64,000 bases of DNA from an uncultured Ureaplasma sp. (lineage in GTDB: Bacteria; Bacillota_I; Bacilli_A; Mycoplasmatales; Mycoplasmoidaceae), in contig CADCCU010000001.1 in the NCBI GenBank assembly GCA_902800015.1, positions 56,830 through 120,829 of the forward strand, read 5' to 3'. A program made the position numbers and the translations under genes. Shown piece by piece: positions 10,724-24,877 of the stretch. The notes below the pieces were generated by a model that saw only the letters and a list, made by a program, of their open reading frames with translations, had not been told where the DNA came from and searched no databases. Each line of letters begins with the position of its first letter. The first letter of the stretch is position 1.

Positions 10724-11401
10724 TTATTTCTTGTCTAAAAAAGATGTCATATCAAGATTTACATCTTGTTTTTGTTCTTGACTAGCTTCAAATAATGGTA
10801 GACTATATAATTTCATTGATGCAGCTATATCTTGATCTGGGAATACAAATAATCTTTGATTGAATTCCATTACAGACTGGTTATACAATCTACGACTTGC
10901 AGCAATTTCTCTTTCATTTAAATCAGCTGTTGCCATTAATTGCATAACTGAATCGCTTGCACGTAAACTTGGATATGCTTCAAAAGCAACATTAACTTTA
11001 GCAAAACCTTTAGCAATTTGATTATTTATTTTAGATAAGTCTTTAGGTTTAATATCTGTTGAAGATAATGATCTTAATTGAGTAATATCTTTTAAAGTTT
11101 GTTGTTCATATTTCATATGAGATTTTGTTAAATCCAATAATTTAATCAAAGTATCTCTTCTTTGAACTAATTGAACGCTTATATCACTCGCACGTTTATT
11201 AATGTCTTGTTGTTTTGCATTAAATCAATTACGTTTAACTATAAAAATTCATCATCATCAAATTGTAATAGTTATAAATACCAATATGATGTCTAAAATT
11301 ATAAAACCAACATTATGTTTTGGTCGTAATTCTTGATTTTGAACTTTAGGATTAAAACCTGTTTTGTTTTCACTTGTTTCTTTTCTTGTATCAATTAACA
11401 T
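10724..11401 (-). CDS. lemA: LemA family membrane protein
   Basis: A 225-residue protein with one N-terminal membrane segment (about residues 33-52, including an unusual run of Trp), then the helical LemA domain. Recognisable family features are RRDTLIKLLDLTKSH, AYPSLRASDSVMQLMATADLNEREIAASRRLYNQ (quoted here in two conserved halves: AYPSLRASDSVMQ and EREIAASRRLYNQ) and VMEFNQRLFVFPDQ. LemA proteins are widespread, membrane-anchored and of uncertain function. AGGTGATAAC precedes the ATG at 11401. It is followed by the DUF3137-like gene, a pairing seen in other bacteria, suggesting a common envelope role. Confidence 0.85.
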
Positions 11402-11447
11402 TGTTATCACCTTAATTATTAATATTATAAATTAATAATTAATAATG

Positions 11448-11723
11448 CTAAAACATCTTAATTCTTTCACCGACCAATTGTATTGATGAACCATCACACT
11501 CAATTCGTCCTTTAATACCAATAATTACACCAGGTTTTAAAAATTTCAATTCCTTTTTAAAGATTTGATTATTTAATCTAATTGGGATAATTTGGTAATC
11601 AAGTTGATCCAATCTATCTTTATAATAAACATTATCAACTTTTAAATAAACATTTGAAGTGTATTCATCATTTGTTTTTAATTCAATTAAATCTACAATT
11701 CCTATTATTGACATAAAATTCAT
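11448..11723 (-). CDS. Small OB-fold, Ssb-like protein
   Basis: A 91-residue protein with strands in the order of an OB fold: MSIIGIVDLIELKTNDEY, VYLKVDN, IIPIRLNNQIFKKEL, LKPGVIIGIKGRIECDGSSIQLVGERIKM. The 'GxIIGIKGRIE...IQLVGERI' pattern resembles the core of single-strand-binding and PriB-like proteins. It is shorter than normal Ssb and lacks the C-terminal acidic tail that recruits partners. The start at 11723 is supported by GTGAGGT 6-8 bases upstream; an internal ATG (11714) is possible. It is the first gene of a minus-strand run into lemA. A role in DNA binding is inference. Confidence 0.55.
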   Translation of the reverse strand: MNFMSIIGIVDLIELKTNDEYTSNVYLKVDNVYYKDRLDQLDYQIIPIRLNNQIFKKELKFLKPGVIIGIKGRIECDGSSIQLVGERIKMF

Positions 11724-11842
11724 ATCTACCTCACTTTCATCAATGTTGATTCTAAATCAATATGTTGTTCTAAAAGTACTAAAAAAGTATGAAAATATTA
11801 TCAAAAAGTAACAAACAAAATAATAACTTTTAACTTAGTTAA

Positions 11843-11848
11843 TATAAT
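11843..11848 (+). promoter_or_regulatory. ptsI -10 box, leaderless start
   Basis: TATAAT with only 10 bases (ATTAGATAAT) before the ptsI ATG and no ribosome-binding site. No clear -35 box. Confidence 0.55.
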
Positions 11849-11858
11849 ATTAGATAAT

Positions 11859-13586
11859 ATGGAAAATAATAGCACAATAAAAGCAATTGGTGTTAGTAGC
11901 GGTATTAGTTATGCTAAAGCTATTTGTTTAGTTCAACCAACTATTGATATTGAGAATAGTAAAAATATAATTGACAAAGCTACTGCTAATGCTAAATTGG
12001 AATCAGGTATTAGCCAAACAATTGGGCAACTAAACCATTTAAAAACTTTGACTGAACAAAAATTAGGCAAAGATAAAGGTGAAATTTTTGATGCACATAT
12101 CCAAATGGTTAATGATCCTGAAATTATCAATGAAGTAAAACAACAAATTAATGATGAAAAAGTTAATTTGATTAGGATTATTAATTCTACGTTCGATAAA
12201 TACCATGAAACATTTAGTAAAATGGATGATCCATACTTCAAAGAAAGGGCTGTCGATATTCTTGATGTAAAACATAGATTATTGTGTAACATCTCAGGAA
12301 TTAGTATCCCTAATATCTTGGATATTAAAAATCCAGTAATATTAGTTACTTATGAACTAACTCCAAGTAATGCTGCATTATTAGATCCTAAATATATCAA
12401 GGGAATTATTAGTGAAGTTGGTGGTAAAACATCACATGCAGCAATTATTACTAGAAATTTAGAAATTCCTGCTGTTTTTGGTGCTAAAAATATATTTAAA
12501 AAAATAAAAGATGAAATGTTTGTAGGTATTGATGGAAAAACAGGAATAATTGATTTAAATCCTGATGAAAATGAATGAAAACAAAAAATTCATCAATATG
12601 AAGTTCTAAAGCAAGAATATGAAAAATATGCTAAACTAGCAACTCAAACATTAGATGGCAAAAAAATAAAATGTGAGGCTAACATTGGTAATGCTCATGA
12701 TGCATTAATTGCCAATAAATATGGTTGTGAAGGTGTTGGACTATTTAGAACTGAGTTCCTATATATGGAAAATCAAAACTGACCTAGTGAAGAAGAACAA
12801 TTTAATGCATACAAAGAAGTTTTAAGCACCTTAAAAAACAAATTAGTTATTATCCGAACTTTAGATATTGGTGGCGATAAAAAATTACCATATTATGAAT
12901 TTGAACCTGAAATGAACCCATTTTTAGGTATAAGAGCTATTAGATTTTGTCTAGCAAGAAAAGATATTTTTAAAACCCAATTAAGAGCATTAGGACGTGC
13001 AAGTATTTATGGTAAATTAGCTATTATGTTCCCAATGATTGCTAATATCGAAGAATTTATTGAAGCTAAAAAGTTTACATTAGAAGTATTTGAAGAATTA
13101 AAAAAAGAAGGTCATAAAGTTGCTGACGACATTTTAATTGGTATGATGGTAGAAATTCCAAGTTCAGCAGTACTAGCTGATAAATTTGCAGAACACGCTG
13201 ATTTCTTTTCAATTGGGTCAAATGATTTAATCCAATATAGTTTTGCAGCTGATCGTATGTCAAAAACAATTAGTTATTTATATCAACCAAATAACCCCGC
13301 ACTATTAAAATTGATAAGTATGACAATTAAAGGTGCACATTTACACAAACGTTTTGCAGGAGTTTGTGGTGAAATTGGTGGTGATCCATTATCAATCCCT
13401 GTATTACTAGGATTAGGTATCGATGATTTATCTATGAGTCCTTCAGTTATCCCGCAAGCTCGGAGAATCATTAACTCATTGAATATTAAAGATTGTGAAA
13501 TTTTAGCTAATAAAGCATTACAATGTGCAACTGCAGAAGAAGTTAATAAACTAGTTAAAAACTTTTTGAAACAACATAACTTGTAA
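11859..13586 (+). CDS. ptsI: PTS enzyme I (phosphoenolpyruvate-protein phosphotransferase)
   Basis: Takes phosphate from PEP and passes it to HPr, starting sugar uptake by the PTS (575 residues, full length). The N-terminal swivelling domain has the phosphorylated His in GGKTSHAAIITR (about residue 192). The PEP-binding barrel shows EGVGLFRTEFLYM, the GGDKKLPYYEFEPEMNPFLG region, MMVEIPSSAV, SIGSNDLIQY and the catalytic Cys region FAGVCGEIGGDP. TGA Trp codons occur at 12576 and 12779. HPr and EIIA are encoded at 61.7-60.7 kb. ispG follows 2 bases after the stop, so the two are probably cotranscribed. The mRNA appears leaderless. Confidence 0.97.
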
Positions 13587-13588
13587 GC

Positions 13589-14629
13589 ATGTATTGTACT
13601 AACAATAAAACAAAAAAAGTTAAAGTTGGAAATATTACTATCGGTGGTAATAATAATATTGTTATCCAATCAATGACCAATACAAAAACAAGTGATATCA
13701 CTAGAACATTAAAACAAATAGAAACATTGCATAAACTAGGATGTCAACTTGTTAGAGTATCAGTACTAGATAGTGATGATATTAAAGCGTTAGATAAGAT
13801 TGTTAAACAATCAAAATGCCCAATTATTGCTGATATTCATTTTAATGCTAATTTTGCTTTGCAAGCAATTAAAGCAAAAGTAGCTAAGATTCGAATTAAT
13901 CCAGGTAATTTAAATAATTTAAATGAATTTAAAAAAATCATTATTGCTGCTAAAAATAACCATGTTGCAATAAGAATCGGAATCAATACAGGATCATTAC
14001 CTACAAATATTAAAACTAATAGTCAAATTATTAATTTAATAAGAACATATATCAGTTGTTGTGAAAAAAATAAATTTTATAACATTGTTTTAAGCATAAA
14101 ATCATCTGATGTTAATAAAACATTAACATTTAACAAATTACTTGCTAAGAATTTTAAATATCCAATCCATATTGGTGCTACTGAAGCAGGTGATTTAAAA
14201 ACTTCATGTGTACGCTCAACTTTATTGGTTTCTAAATTACTTGCTTTAAAAATTGGTAACACTATTAGAATCTCTATTTCTGGTGATCCTTATGATGAAC
14301 CAATTGTTGCCAAAACAATTCTTCATGAAAATGGTTATCATGTTAATTTAACTCATCTAATTAGTTGTCCTACTTGCGGAAGAAGTCAAATCAATTTAAT
14401 AAAATTGCTTAATGAAGTTAAGTCAATAATTGATTTTAATCCAAAAGATATTACTGTTGCGATTATGGGTTGTTTAGTTAATGGCATCAATGAGTCTAAA
14501 AATGCTAATATCGGTATTTACGGTCTAAAAAATAAATATGTTATTTATCAAGATCATAAACAAATTGGTATTTTTAACTATAACCAAACTATTGAAAAAT
14601 TTAAAACTATCTATAAAAACTACAAATAA
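13589..14629 (+). CDS. ispG: 4-hydroxy-3-methylbut-2-en-1-yl diphosphate synthase (IspG/GcpE)
   Basis: Penultimate enzyme of the non-mevalonate (MEP) isoprenoid pathway, converting MEcPP to HMBPP with a 4Fe-4S cluster. The N-terminal TIM barrel begins KVKVGNITIGGNN and contains VIQSMTNTKTSD, LGCQLVRVSV, PIIADIHFN, AKIRINPGN and IGATEAGD. Cluster ligands are in SCPTCGRS and the later MGCLVNG. The length of 346 residues is normal for the short bacterial form. It is adjacent to ptsI and convergent with an ABC permease whose stop lies 2 bases away. Many mollicutes lack this pathway, so its presence is informative. No other MEP gene is in the window. Confidence 0.95.
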   Translation: MYCTNNKTKKVKVGNITIGGNNNIVIQSMTNTKTSDITRTLKQIETLHKLGCQLVRVSVLDSDDIKALDKIVKQSKCPIIADIHFNANFALQAIKAKVAKIRINPGNLNNLNEFKKIIIAAKNNHVAIRIGINTGSLPTNIKTNSQIINLIRTYISCCEKNKFYNIVLSIKSSDVNKTLTFNKLLAKNFKYPIHIGATEAGDLKTSCVRSTLLVSKLLALKIGNTIRISISGDPYDEPIVAKTILHENGYHVNLTHLISCPTCGRSQINLIKLLNEVKSIIDFNPKDITVAIMGCLVNGINESKNANIGIYGLKNKYVIYQDHKQIGIFNYNQTIEKFKTIYKNYK

Positions 14630-14631
14630 AT

Positions 14632-16938
14632 TTATTTAACATCATGACGGATATATGCAGCATATCCAAGAGATAAAATAATAAAATCAATTGCTAAGTA
14701 AATACCTATTAACATATATGGATTATAAGCATCATCACAAGTATATGTAAATAATAAATGTTGGTAAATCATTAATTGTATTGAATTCTTAGCAATAGAA
14801 GAACCATATAAGTTTGTAAAACCTTCACTGTTATATATTTGTGAACGAGTAAATGCAAATCTATCAAGCAAAGTGTCAATTTTTAAACCTAATTCTGAGA
14901 AATACCCAAATTGATTTTCTACAGTTACCCAACCAGTATTAGTTAAATCATATGTCTGATATAATTCTTTATTAGATAATTCTGATACATTTATACTACC
15001 CTTATATAGACATGTTGATTTTAATAATGAATCACCAGAATTATCGCCTGTAAAGGCATAAGATAAATAATTCATAGTAGGTGTTGTTCCTAATTGTTGT
15101 ATTGGTGGTAATACATAAGTTCCATATTGTAAGAATTCTTTTGGATTAAAATCCATGCCTTCTATTTGTATTGGAAGGCTTGTTTGATATTGGTCAATAT
15201 TTCGAATAGTATAGGAGTTATACTGAGGAATAAATACTAAACGGAAGTAATAATTATATGGAACCGTTATTTTTTCGGTTGGATCAACAATTCAGTTTGA
15301 ACATGTAGCGTTTTCAATTCCATAATATCCCAATAATTGACGTGATAAATAATATTTGAATTTGTATATCTCATAACCATAATCATAGTCAGAATTTAAA
15401 TTTAATACTGTTTTTACATTATCATTGCTTAGAACGTTATATATTTCTTTATAAATCAATTGAAATGAAGTATTTGGATCTACTCTTAAATTTCAGCGTC
15501 AATATTTGCTATCCCTTGACAAACAGTTATATAAGTCTGAACCTTTATCAAACATTATTTCATATATCAAATAATCAAATATATCTTTTTCAATTGATGA
15601 AGGTTCTACAGATTCTGGATTTTTGAAAACAATATTTCTAGTTCTTGATGCACCATTAAAGAATTTACCAACAGTATAAGTTGGTGTTCTTGATCATGGA
15701 TCTTCATAGTTAAACAAAAATCTTGTGTTAATATATGGGGCATCAAGAGAAATTGGAGAAAGAATATCAAATCCGGAATCAGAAGATATTCCAGAAGGAC
15801 AAATAACATTTTCATTAGTTATTACATTTTGAAATAATTCCATTAATCTTGTCATTAGTTTGTCAACATCTTGACTAGGAGGAAAAGTAGTATTTAATTC
15901 AACAAATTCTTTTAAATCAGATCTTTTAATGTTTTTATACTGAGTATAAAATAGCGGAGAATCAGGCGAAGCAAACTCAGTTCATAATTCATAATTATCA
16001 TCATCAAAATTCTCAGGCAAACTTTCAGTAGGATATTTATGAACTAAATCATTAATTTTGTAAGAATATGCTGAACTTTGGCCAATTTGACGATTACCAT
16101 TAATCTCTTTCTTAACATCATTAAGATAACCAAGGTTACTCATAATATACATATGACCAGTTATGTCAAAAGGATAAATTCATTTGGTCGTTGACTTATC
16201 AACACCTTCTTGATAAGTTTGTTTTTCTCAATTTAAATCCGGTAAACTAAAACTACTATTATTTAAACTAACAATGTAATTACTGTTTGTTTGTTGATTA
16301 TTGCGATTAATAAAAGAAACAGATGCAGATGTTGTTGTTTTTGTATCAGTTATTGTCGCTGCTGGATCTTTTAATCCTGTAGCACCAACAAGAAAAATAA
16401 TGTTGGTTATAAGAACAATTATCATGTTTCCAGTAATCATTCATAATTTTCCATGGTTGATGGAAGTTAAAATTGCAATTCCACCATATAATAATGAAAA
16501 TATACAACTAGTTGTAAACATGCTAATCATCAAGCTTAAGACTGTTCAATAATTTGTTGGTAAGCAAAAACCAAAAGAACTAAATAAACTGCTAACTAAT
16601 CCGTAACACACACATGAAGTAACAAAAACAATGAATTTTGCTGTGATCAATTTATAATGGTAAATTGGTTTTGAACAAATCAATAATTCACTGCCATCAT
16701 CTCTTGGCATTCTAAAAATAATTACAGCAGTCATGGCAGCAAATAAAGCTATTAAATACTCTAAAATAATATTTAGGGTTCTAAAATCTGTAACTCATGC
16801 TCATACAAAATAAGCATGAACTGTTGCGGGAATAATTAAACAAATTAATGAGAATACCAATATATAAACAGCAACGACAACTCAAAACGATGCTTTCCTA
16901 ACTAAATAATTTGTTATATATTTTAGATATATACCCAT
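14632..16938 (-). CDS. ABC-2-type transporter membrane protein with large extracellular domain
   Basis: A 768-residue membrane protein. It starts MGIYLKYITNYLVRKASFW and has about five or six helices in the first 230 residues (IIPATVHAYFVW, YLIALFAAMTAVIIF, the IVFVTSCVCYG region, FTTSCIFSLLYGGIA, IIVLITNIIFLVGA). A long Asn/Ser/Thr/Tyr-rich domain without helices follows to about residue 700. A final helix (LIGIYLAIDFIILSLGYAAY) lies close to the C-terminus. The 'RMPRDDGSELLICSKPI' segment after the second helix resembles the coupling region of ABC-2 permeases. Several TGA codons are in frame as Trp. The likely ATP-binding partner is 2.4 kb upstream on the same strand, separated by uvrC and a phosphoesterase. 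Substrate unknown. Confidence 0.6.
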
Positions 16939-16946
16939 AGCTATAG

Positions 16947-17459
16947 TTATTTATCGGTTTGCGAAGTAAAATTAGGAATTCTTTTCTCGAAATTAATTTC
17001 TCGATTTTTAATAGTAATAATCATGTAGCTAGATCTACCATGCCTACCCATTGTTATTGAACCTGGGTTTGCAATAATTATATGTTCCTTATTTGTGCCA
17101 ACAAAATAACTATGTGAATGACCAAATAATAATACATCGACATTTTGACGATTAGCTTCAATAAATAAACTTTTTAACCAAGTTTTATATGGATTTCATG
17201 CAAGTTGATTGCCGTGAAGTAAATAAAATTTAAATCCTGCAATTTCAAATTTAATTGTGTATTGTTCATCGGCATATTTATGATCATTATTTCCTAAAAC
17301 AAAGTAATTAAAATATTTTTGCATATATGCTAAATCATAGCAATAATCACCACAATGAATGTTGTAATCGCAATGCTCGTTTTCAATAATTTTTGCTACT
17401 TCGTCTTGTCTTAAACCATGGGTATCAGACATAACTAAAATTCTAGTTATCTTTTCCAT
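16947..17459 (-). CDS. YfcE/MJ0936-type metallophosphoesterase
   Basis: A 170-residue calcineurin-like phosphoesterase. Metal-ligand motifs appear in order: MSDTHG (residues 10-15), HCGD, GNNDH, LLHGN and GHSH, then the NPGS motif common to the family. Relatives are phosphodiesterases with broad or unknown physiological substrates. It starts 9 bases after a TATAAT (17469-17474, minus strand), so it likely has its own leaderless transcript after uvrC. The ABC permease gene starts 9 bases after its stop. Confidence 0.88.
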
Positions 17460-17514
17460 AGTGGTATTATTATATATTAAATATAGACATGCAATTTTTA
17501 GTCTAAAAATTTAA

Positions 17515-19296
17515 TTATTTTTTTAAATATTCTTTAATAATTTTTGCTTTTTTAATACCTACGTATTGTGATAGTTCTTCTATACTTGCTTCTTTAATTG
17601 CTGTAATGTTTTGGTAATTAGACAATAGTTTATCAATTGAAGCACTACCAATTTCAGGGATATCTTGCAATTTTGATTTAAATAATGAGGATTGTTTTCT
17701 TTGTCTGAAAAAAGTAATAGCAAAACGGTGAACTTCATTTTGTATCTTTAATAAATAAAGATACAATTCTGATTTTTTATCTAAATTAATATATTCATTA
17801 TTATTTGGAATGTAAATCTTCTCTGTTTCATGTTTGCGATTTTTAACTAAGCCTATAACAGGTATTACTAAATCTAATTTATTAACTTTTAAAGCTTGAA
17901 TAATTATATTAACTTGTTGTTTACCACCATCAGCAATAATTAAATTTGGTAATTCTTCTCTTTGTTTTAGCATGCGAGCATATTGACGAATAATAACTTC
18001 TTTTGTATACTCCACATCAGACTTAGATTCTTCATTTTTAATAATAAATTTGCGATATAAATTTTTATTAAATTTACCATGCTCTAATGCAATCATAGCG
18101 CCAATACGATCTTCGTTAAAAAGATTTGACATATCAAAAACATGAATTAATGATAGATTATCCATGTTTAATGTTTTTTGTAATGCTAAAAAAGCATCTT
18201 CATTTAATGCTACTGATTTTTTATATTGCAAATAATTTGAATTGTAATATGATTTAGCATTAACAATAGCGTTTTCAAGAATGTTTTTAAATCTACCTGT
18301 TTTAGGATTTATAAAAACAACATTTAGACTCGTAGATAAATTCTTAAGTTTTTTGTCATCAAGACTAACGTAACATTTTTTAGGCAAATTTAAACTGTCT
18401 GCATAAAATTGCTTTAAATAGCTTTCAATTATTTCTGATACTGAATCATTAATTTCAGCAATTTGTTCTTTCTTAGCAAGTAATTTACCATTAATGTATG
18501 AAAAAATTGAAATGGAAATAAAACTCTTATTGACATAAAAACCTAATACATCAATTGATTGGCTTGAAACAAGATTAATATTTTGATACTGACTAATCTG
18601 TTCCATTCCTGTAATTAACTCATTAACTTTTTTAGCTTCTTCATATTTAAAACATTTCGCATATTCTTTTTCTTTTAGTTTTAAATCATTAAGTATATTT
18701 TTTAAATTTCCTCTAAAGAAATCATTAATATCTTTAGCGATTTTATCATATTGTTGTTGGCTAATATTATGAACACATGGACCAAGACATTCGCCAATAT
18801 CATAATATAAGCATGTCTTTTTAGGCATGCGGTAACATTTTCTTAAAGGGAATAAATGCTGCAAAAAATTATAAATACTATATCTGTTTGATTTGTTTGC
18901 AGCAAACGGACCATAATATTTACCTTTGTAAACATTTGATTCATGAGTATAAACTAAACGTGGATTTTTCTCTTTGGTTAAAACAATATAAGGATAATAT
19001 GTACCTTCTTTTAACAAAATATTATATTTAGGTTGATACTTTTTAATTAAATTATTTTCTAAAATTAAAGATTCATTTTCATTATTTACAGTAATAAAAT
19101 CGACATCAGCAATATTTTGTACTAACTTTGTTGTTTTTGAATCTCGATTAGTTAAAAAATATTGGTGTGTACGGTTATATAAATCACTAGCTTTACCAAC
19201 ATAAATAACTTGTTGATACTTATCCTTTCATAAATAACATCCTGGTTTGTGAGGAATGTTTTTTAATTTAAAAGCTAGAGATTCATTAATAACCAT
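17515..19296 (-). CDS. uvrC: Excinuclease ABC subunit C
   Basis: Makes both incisions in nucleotide excision repair with UvrB. N-terminal GIY-YIG nuclease domain (GCYLWKDKYQQVIYVGKAS, residues 19-37, one TGA Trp), Cys-rich segment YYDIGECLGPCVH, UVR motif around EEAKKVNELI, RNase H-like endonuclease domain with VFDMSNL, IADGGKQQ and VHRFAITFFRQ, and C-terminal helix-hairpin-helix (DIPEIGSASIDKLLSNY). 593 residues, full length. The ATG at 19296 overlaps the stop of the upstream ABC ATPase (TAATG), suggesting translational coupling. uvrB is at 45.5 kb; uvrA is not in the window. Confidence 0.95.
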
Positions 19297-20660
19297 TATT
19301 TTTTTGTTTTTTTATTTTCTAATTCTTCTTTCATGGTATCACGTGAACCATAAATAATCATATCTTCGTATATATCAGTTAAATCTGGATAGTTACGTTT
19401 AAATAGCTTTACATAAATTTTTTTATCAGATAACTCTTTTTGTAGTTTAATAACATCATCTTTTGCAATTATTTCTACAACATAACATTTTTTAAGTTTG
19501 CTGTATTTGCAGTTATATTTACATTTTTTAATAATCTTTAAAAAAGCTTTTTCATATCCTTCACCGGGATTAATTAAATATTCATTAACGTTATACTTAT
19601 TTAACAATGCTTCTTTTTTACCAGAATAGATAATTTTACCACCATCTAAAATAGTTAATGAATCGGCATAGATGTCAAGTTCAGCTAATACATGAGAAGA
19701 AGCAAAGATAGATTTACCTTGTTTAACTAATTCTAATAAAGTATCAAAAAATTCTAGTCTTGCTTTAGGATCTAAGTTAGCTACTGGTTCATCCATAATA
19801 ATCATTTTAGGGTTGCATATTAATGATTGTGCAAGTAAAATTTTCTTTTTTTGACCAGAAGAAAATGTATTAGGTGAACGGTTTCTTAAGTTTCACATAT
19901 TCATTTCTTTTAATTTTTTTTCAGTCATTTTCTTAGCTTCTGCTTCTTTTATACCAGATAGCATAATCATTCATTTTAAATAACTAAAAGCAGAGAATCT
20001 TTCTGGAAAGTTTGCCTTTTCAGGAATATAGCAAATTTGTCGTTTTGCTTCTTCAGATTCATTTATTTTACCATCAATTAATATTGTTCCAGATCATTTA
20101 TAATATGCACCAATTAAAGATTTAATTGTTGTTGTTTTACCTGCTCCATTGGCACCAATGAATGCATGAAATTCACCTGGATAAACATCAAAATTTAATG
20201 CATCGATTGTTGGTATTTTTTTAGTTTTATAGTATTTAGTTAAATTACGAACATAAAGAATAGGCTTATTCTTCATTTTCTTAAATTTTTTTAAATCACT
20301 TTTAAAGTTTTTATGTAATTTAGAACACCTTTTTTCAATGATTTCCTTAATCATTTCTTGTGTTTCAGCAATGACTGTTTTACTATAAGGTTTTAATAAA
20401 TTACGATTGTCAACAATTTCATTAATTGAATTTAGTAATTCTTTATTTTCATTAACACGAGCAAGATAATTTCTCTTTATACGTTTTCTTTCATTGATAA
20501 TATCTCTAGGTGTTAAATGTTTTGTAGCCAAATGAATATTACTAATATCAGTATGATATTGTGCTTTTAATTCAGGATTTGAAATAATGCTATCTATAAA
20601 AGTGAACAATTCTTGATCACTTGCCAACATTTTTTTGAATTGTTTAATATCAATCTTCAT
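19296..20660 (-). CDS. ABC transporter ATP-binding protein with N-terminal extension
   Basis: A 454-residue protein. A helical, Lys/Glu-rich region of about 130 residues with no recognised motif comes first. The ABC ATPase domain follows: LYVRNLTKYY, Walker A GANGAGKTTT, signature FSSGQKKK (instead of LSGGQ), Walker B KMIIMDEP, D-loop and H-loop SSHVLAELD. A C-terminal region of about 110 residues ends in ENKKTKK. The nucleotide-binding domain resembles BcrA/NatA exporters that pair with ABC-2 permeases; the permease at 14632-16938 is the best candidate. The gene starts 9 bases after the ileS stop and overlaps uvrC by one base. Substrate unknown. Confidence 0.87.
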
Positions 20661-20669
20661 AGTTAATAT

Positions 20670-23387
<2,718 letters not shown>

Positions 23388-23432
23388 ATTATTAATAATA
23401 ATAATAATTTATAAAATATGTATACATAATTT

Positions 23433-24869
23433 ATGTTAAAGTTTAAAAAAGAAGAAGCAGAAGACATAATTAAATTACTGCCATACTTAAACAAGTATAA
23501 TTTCAAACTTGGAGTTTATACAGCTGGTTGGAAAATAATTTGGTCTGCTTTACAAAATACTTCATTTACTATTGATAATGATTGTTATATCCAATATGTA
23601 ACATATGATAATAAAAAATATTTTTATTATCCTTTATCATTAAACTCTGATGAAAAACATGAAATTCAGGCTCTAAAAGCAATTGCAGATTATTGTTATG
23701 AAAATAAAATAAAGCTTAATTTTATCAATGTCCCTAAGAATAAAGTGCAAATTATTATTAGCTTATTTTATCCTAATTGTCAAATTAGTCAAGACCGCAA
23801 ATGAATGAATTATTCATACAATATTGATGATTTTATTCAATTAAAAGGTAATAATTTTGCCAAACAACGAAATAGTATCCGTAAATTTACTAAATTAGAT
23901 TTAGAATATGAATTCCAACCTATTGATAAAAACAATATTAATGAAGCTAAACAATATATAGTTGACTGATGAAAAAGCTATGATGTTGACAAGCTTAATA
24001 TATTTAGTAAATATGCAATTGATCATGAACCATTGATATTAGATCATTACTTTGAATGTGGTTTTGTTGGCGCAATATTAAAAATCAACAAAAAGATAGT
24101 TGCATTATGTGTTGCTGAAAAAACTGGTAATACATTATTTAATCATGTAGAAAAAATCGATCATTCTATCCAAGGATTAGATTGTTTTTTCACAAATTTA
24201 TTTGCAAATTATTATAAAACTGATGAAATTAAATATATTAACCGTGAAGATGATGCAGGAATTAAAGGGTTAAGAAAATCAAAATTACAATATCATCCTG
24301 AGGAATTAGTTTCTGGATTTACAATTAACGTTAATAATGAATTTTATGTAATAAATAAACCAGAAACATTAAAAATAAATGATCATCTGGTTTTAAAAGA
24401 TATCACTAAAAATGATACTGCTTACTATGATTTATGTGCAGATGATGAGTTAAATAAATATTATGGTTATAACTACCACGAAACTTTTGATAAAGAATCT
24501 AATGGCAAAGCAGTAACATTGGATTGATTTTTACAAAGTCGTCAAATTGATTTAGATGAACATATAGAAACCTCTTGAGGAATTTTCGTTGATAACAAAC
24601 TTATTGGCGAAGTTAGTTTATTTGATGTAAACTATAATCATGAAGCTTGAGTTGGATTCAGAACACTAAGAAGTGAGCAAAAAAAAGGATACACTTCTAA
24701 ATCTGTAGCCAAAATAATTTCTTATGGACTTTATGAATTAGGTTTTGATACACTGTATTCAAAATGTTATAAAGAAAATATTGCTTCATTTTCATTATTG
24801 AAAAAGGTGGGAATGAAATTATATAAAGAGGATAAAAAATTTTATTATTTTAAAATTTCAAGTAAGTAA
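23433..24869 (+). CDS. DUF2156 domain fused to RimJ/RimL-type GNAT acetyltransferase
   Basis: A 478-residue two-domain protein. Residues 1-300 look like DUF2156, the catalytic fold of lysyl-phosphatidylglycerol synthase. The motif LKGNNFAKQRNSIRKF (matching LxGxxxxKxRNxxxKF) is followed by YIVDWW, then INREDDAGIKGLRKSKLQY (matching NREDxGxxGLRxxKxxY). Residues about 315-478 are a GNAT domain: LVLKDITKND, FVDNKLIGEVSLFDV, VGFRTLRSEQKKGYTSKS (acetyl-CoA loop) and ENIASFSLLKKVGM. Both halves belong to the GNAT-like fold family. Substrates are unknown; aminoacylation of lipid and acetylation of a protein or small molecule are possibilities. It has no ribosome site and a TATACA-type -10 just upstream. 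alaS follows 8 bases after the stop. Confidence 0.75.
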
Positions 24870-24877
24870 AACACATT

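Noticed and set aside
15606..15815. 69-residue minus-strand frame inside the ABC permease
   Set aside because: It is in a different frame from the permease, which reads straight through this stretch.
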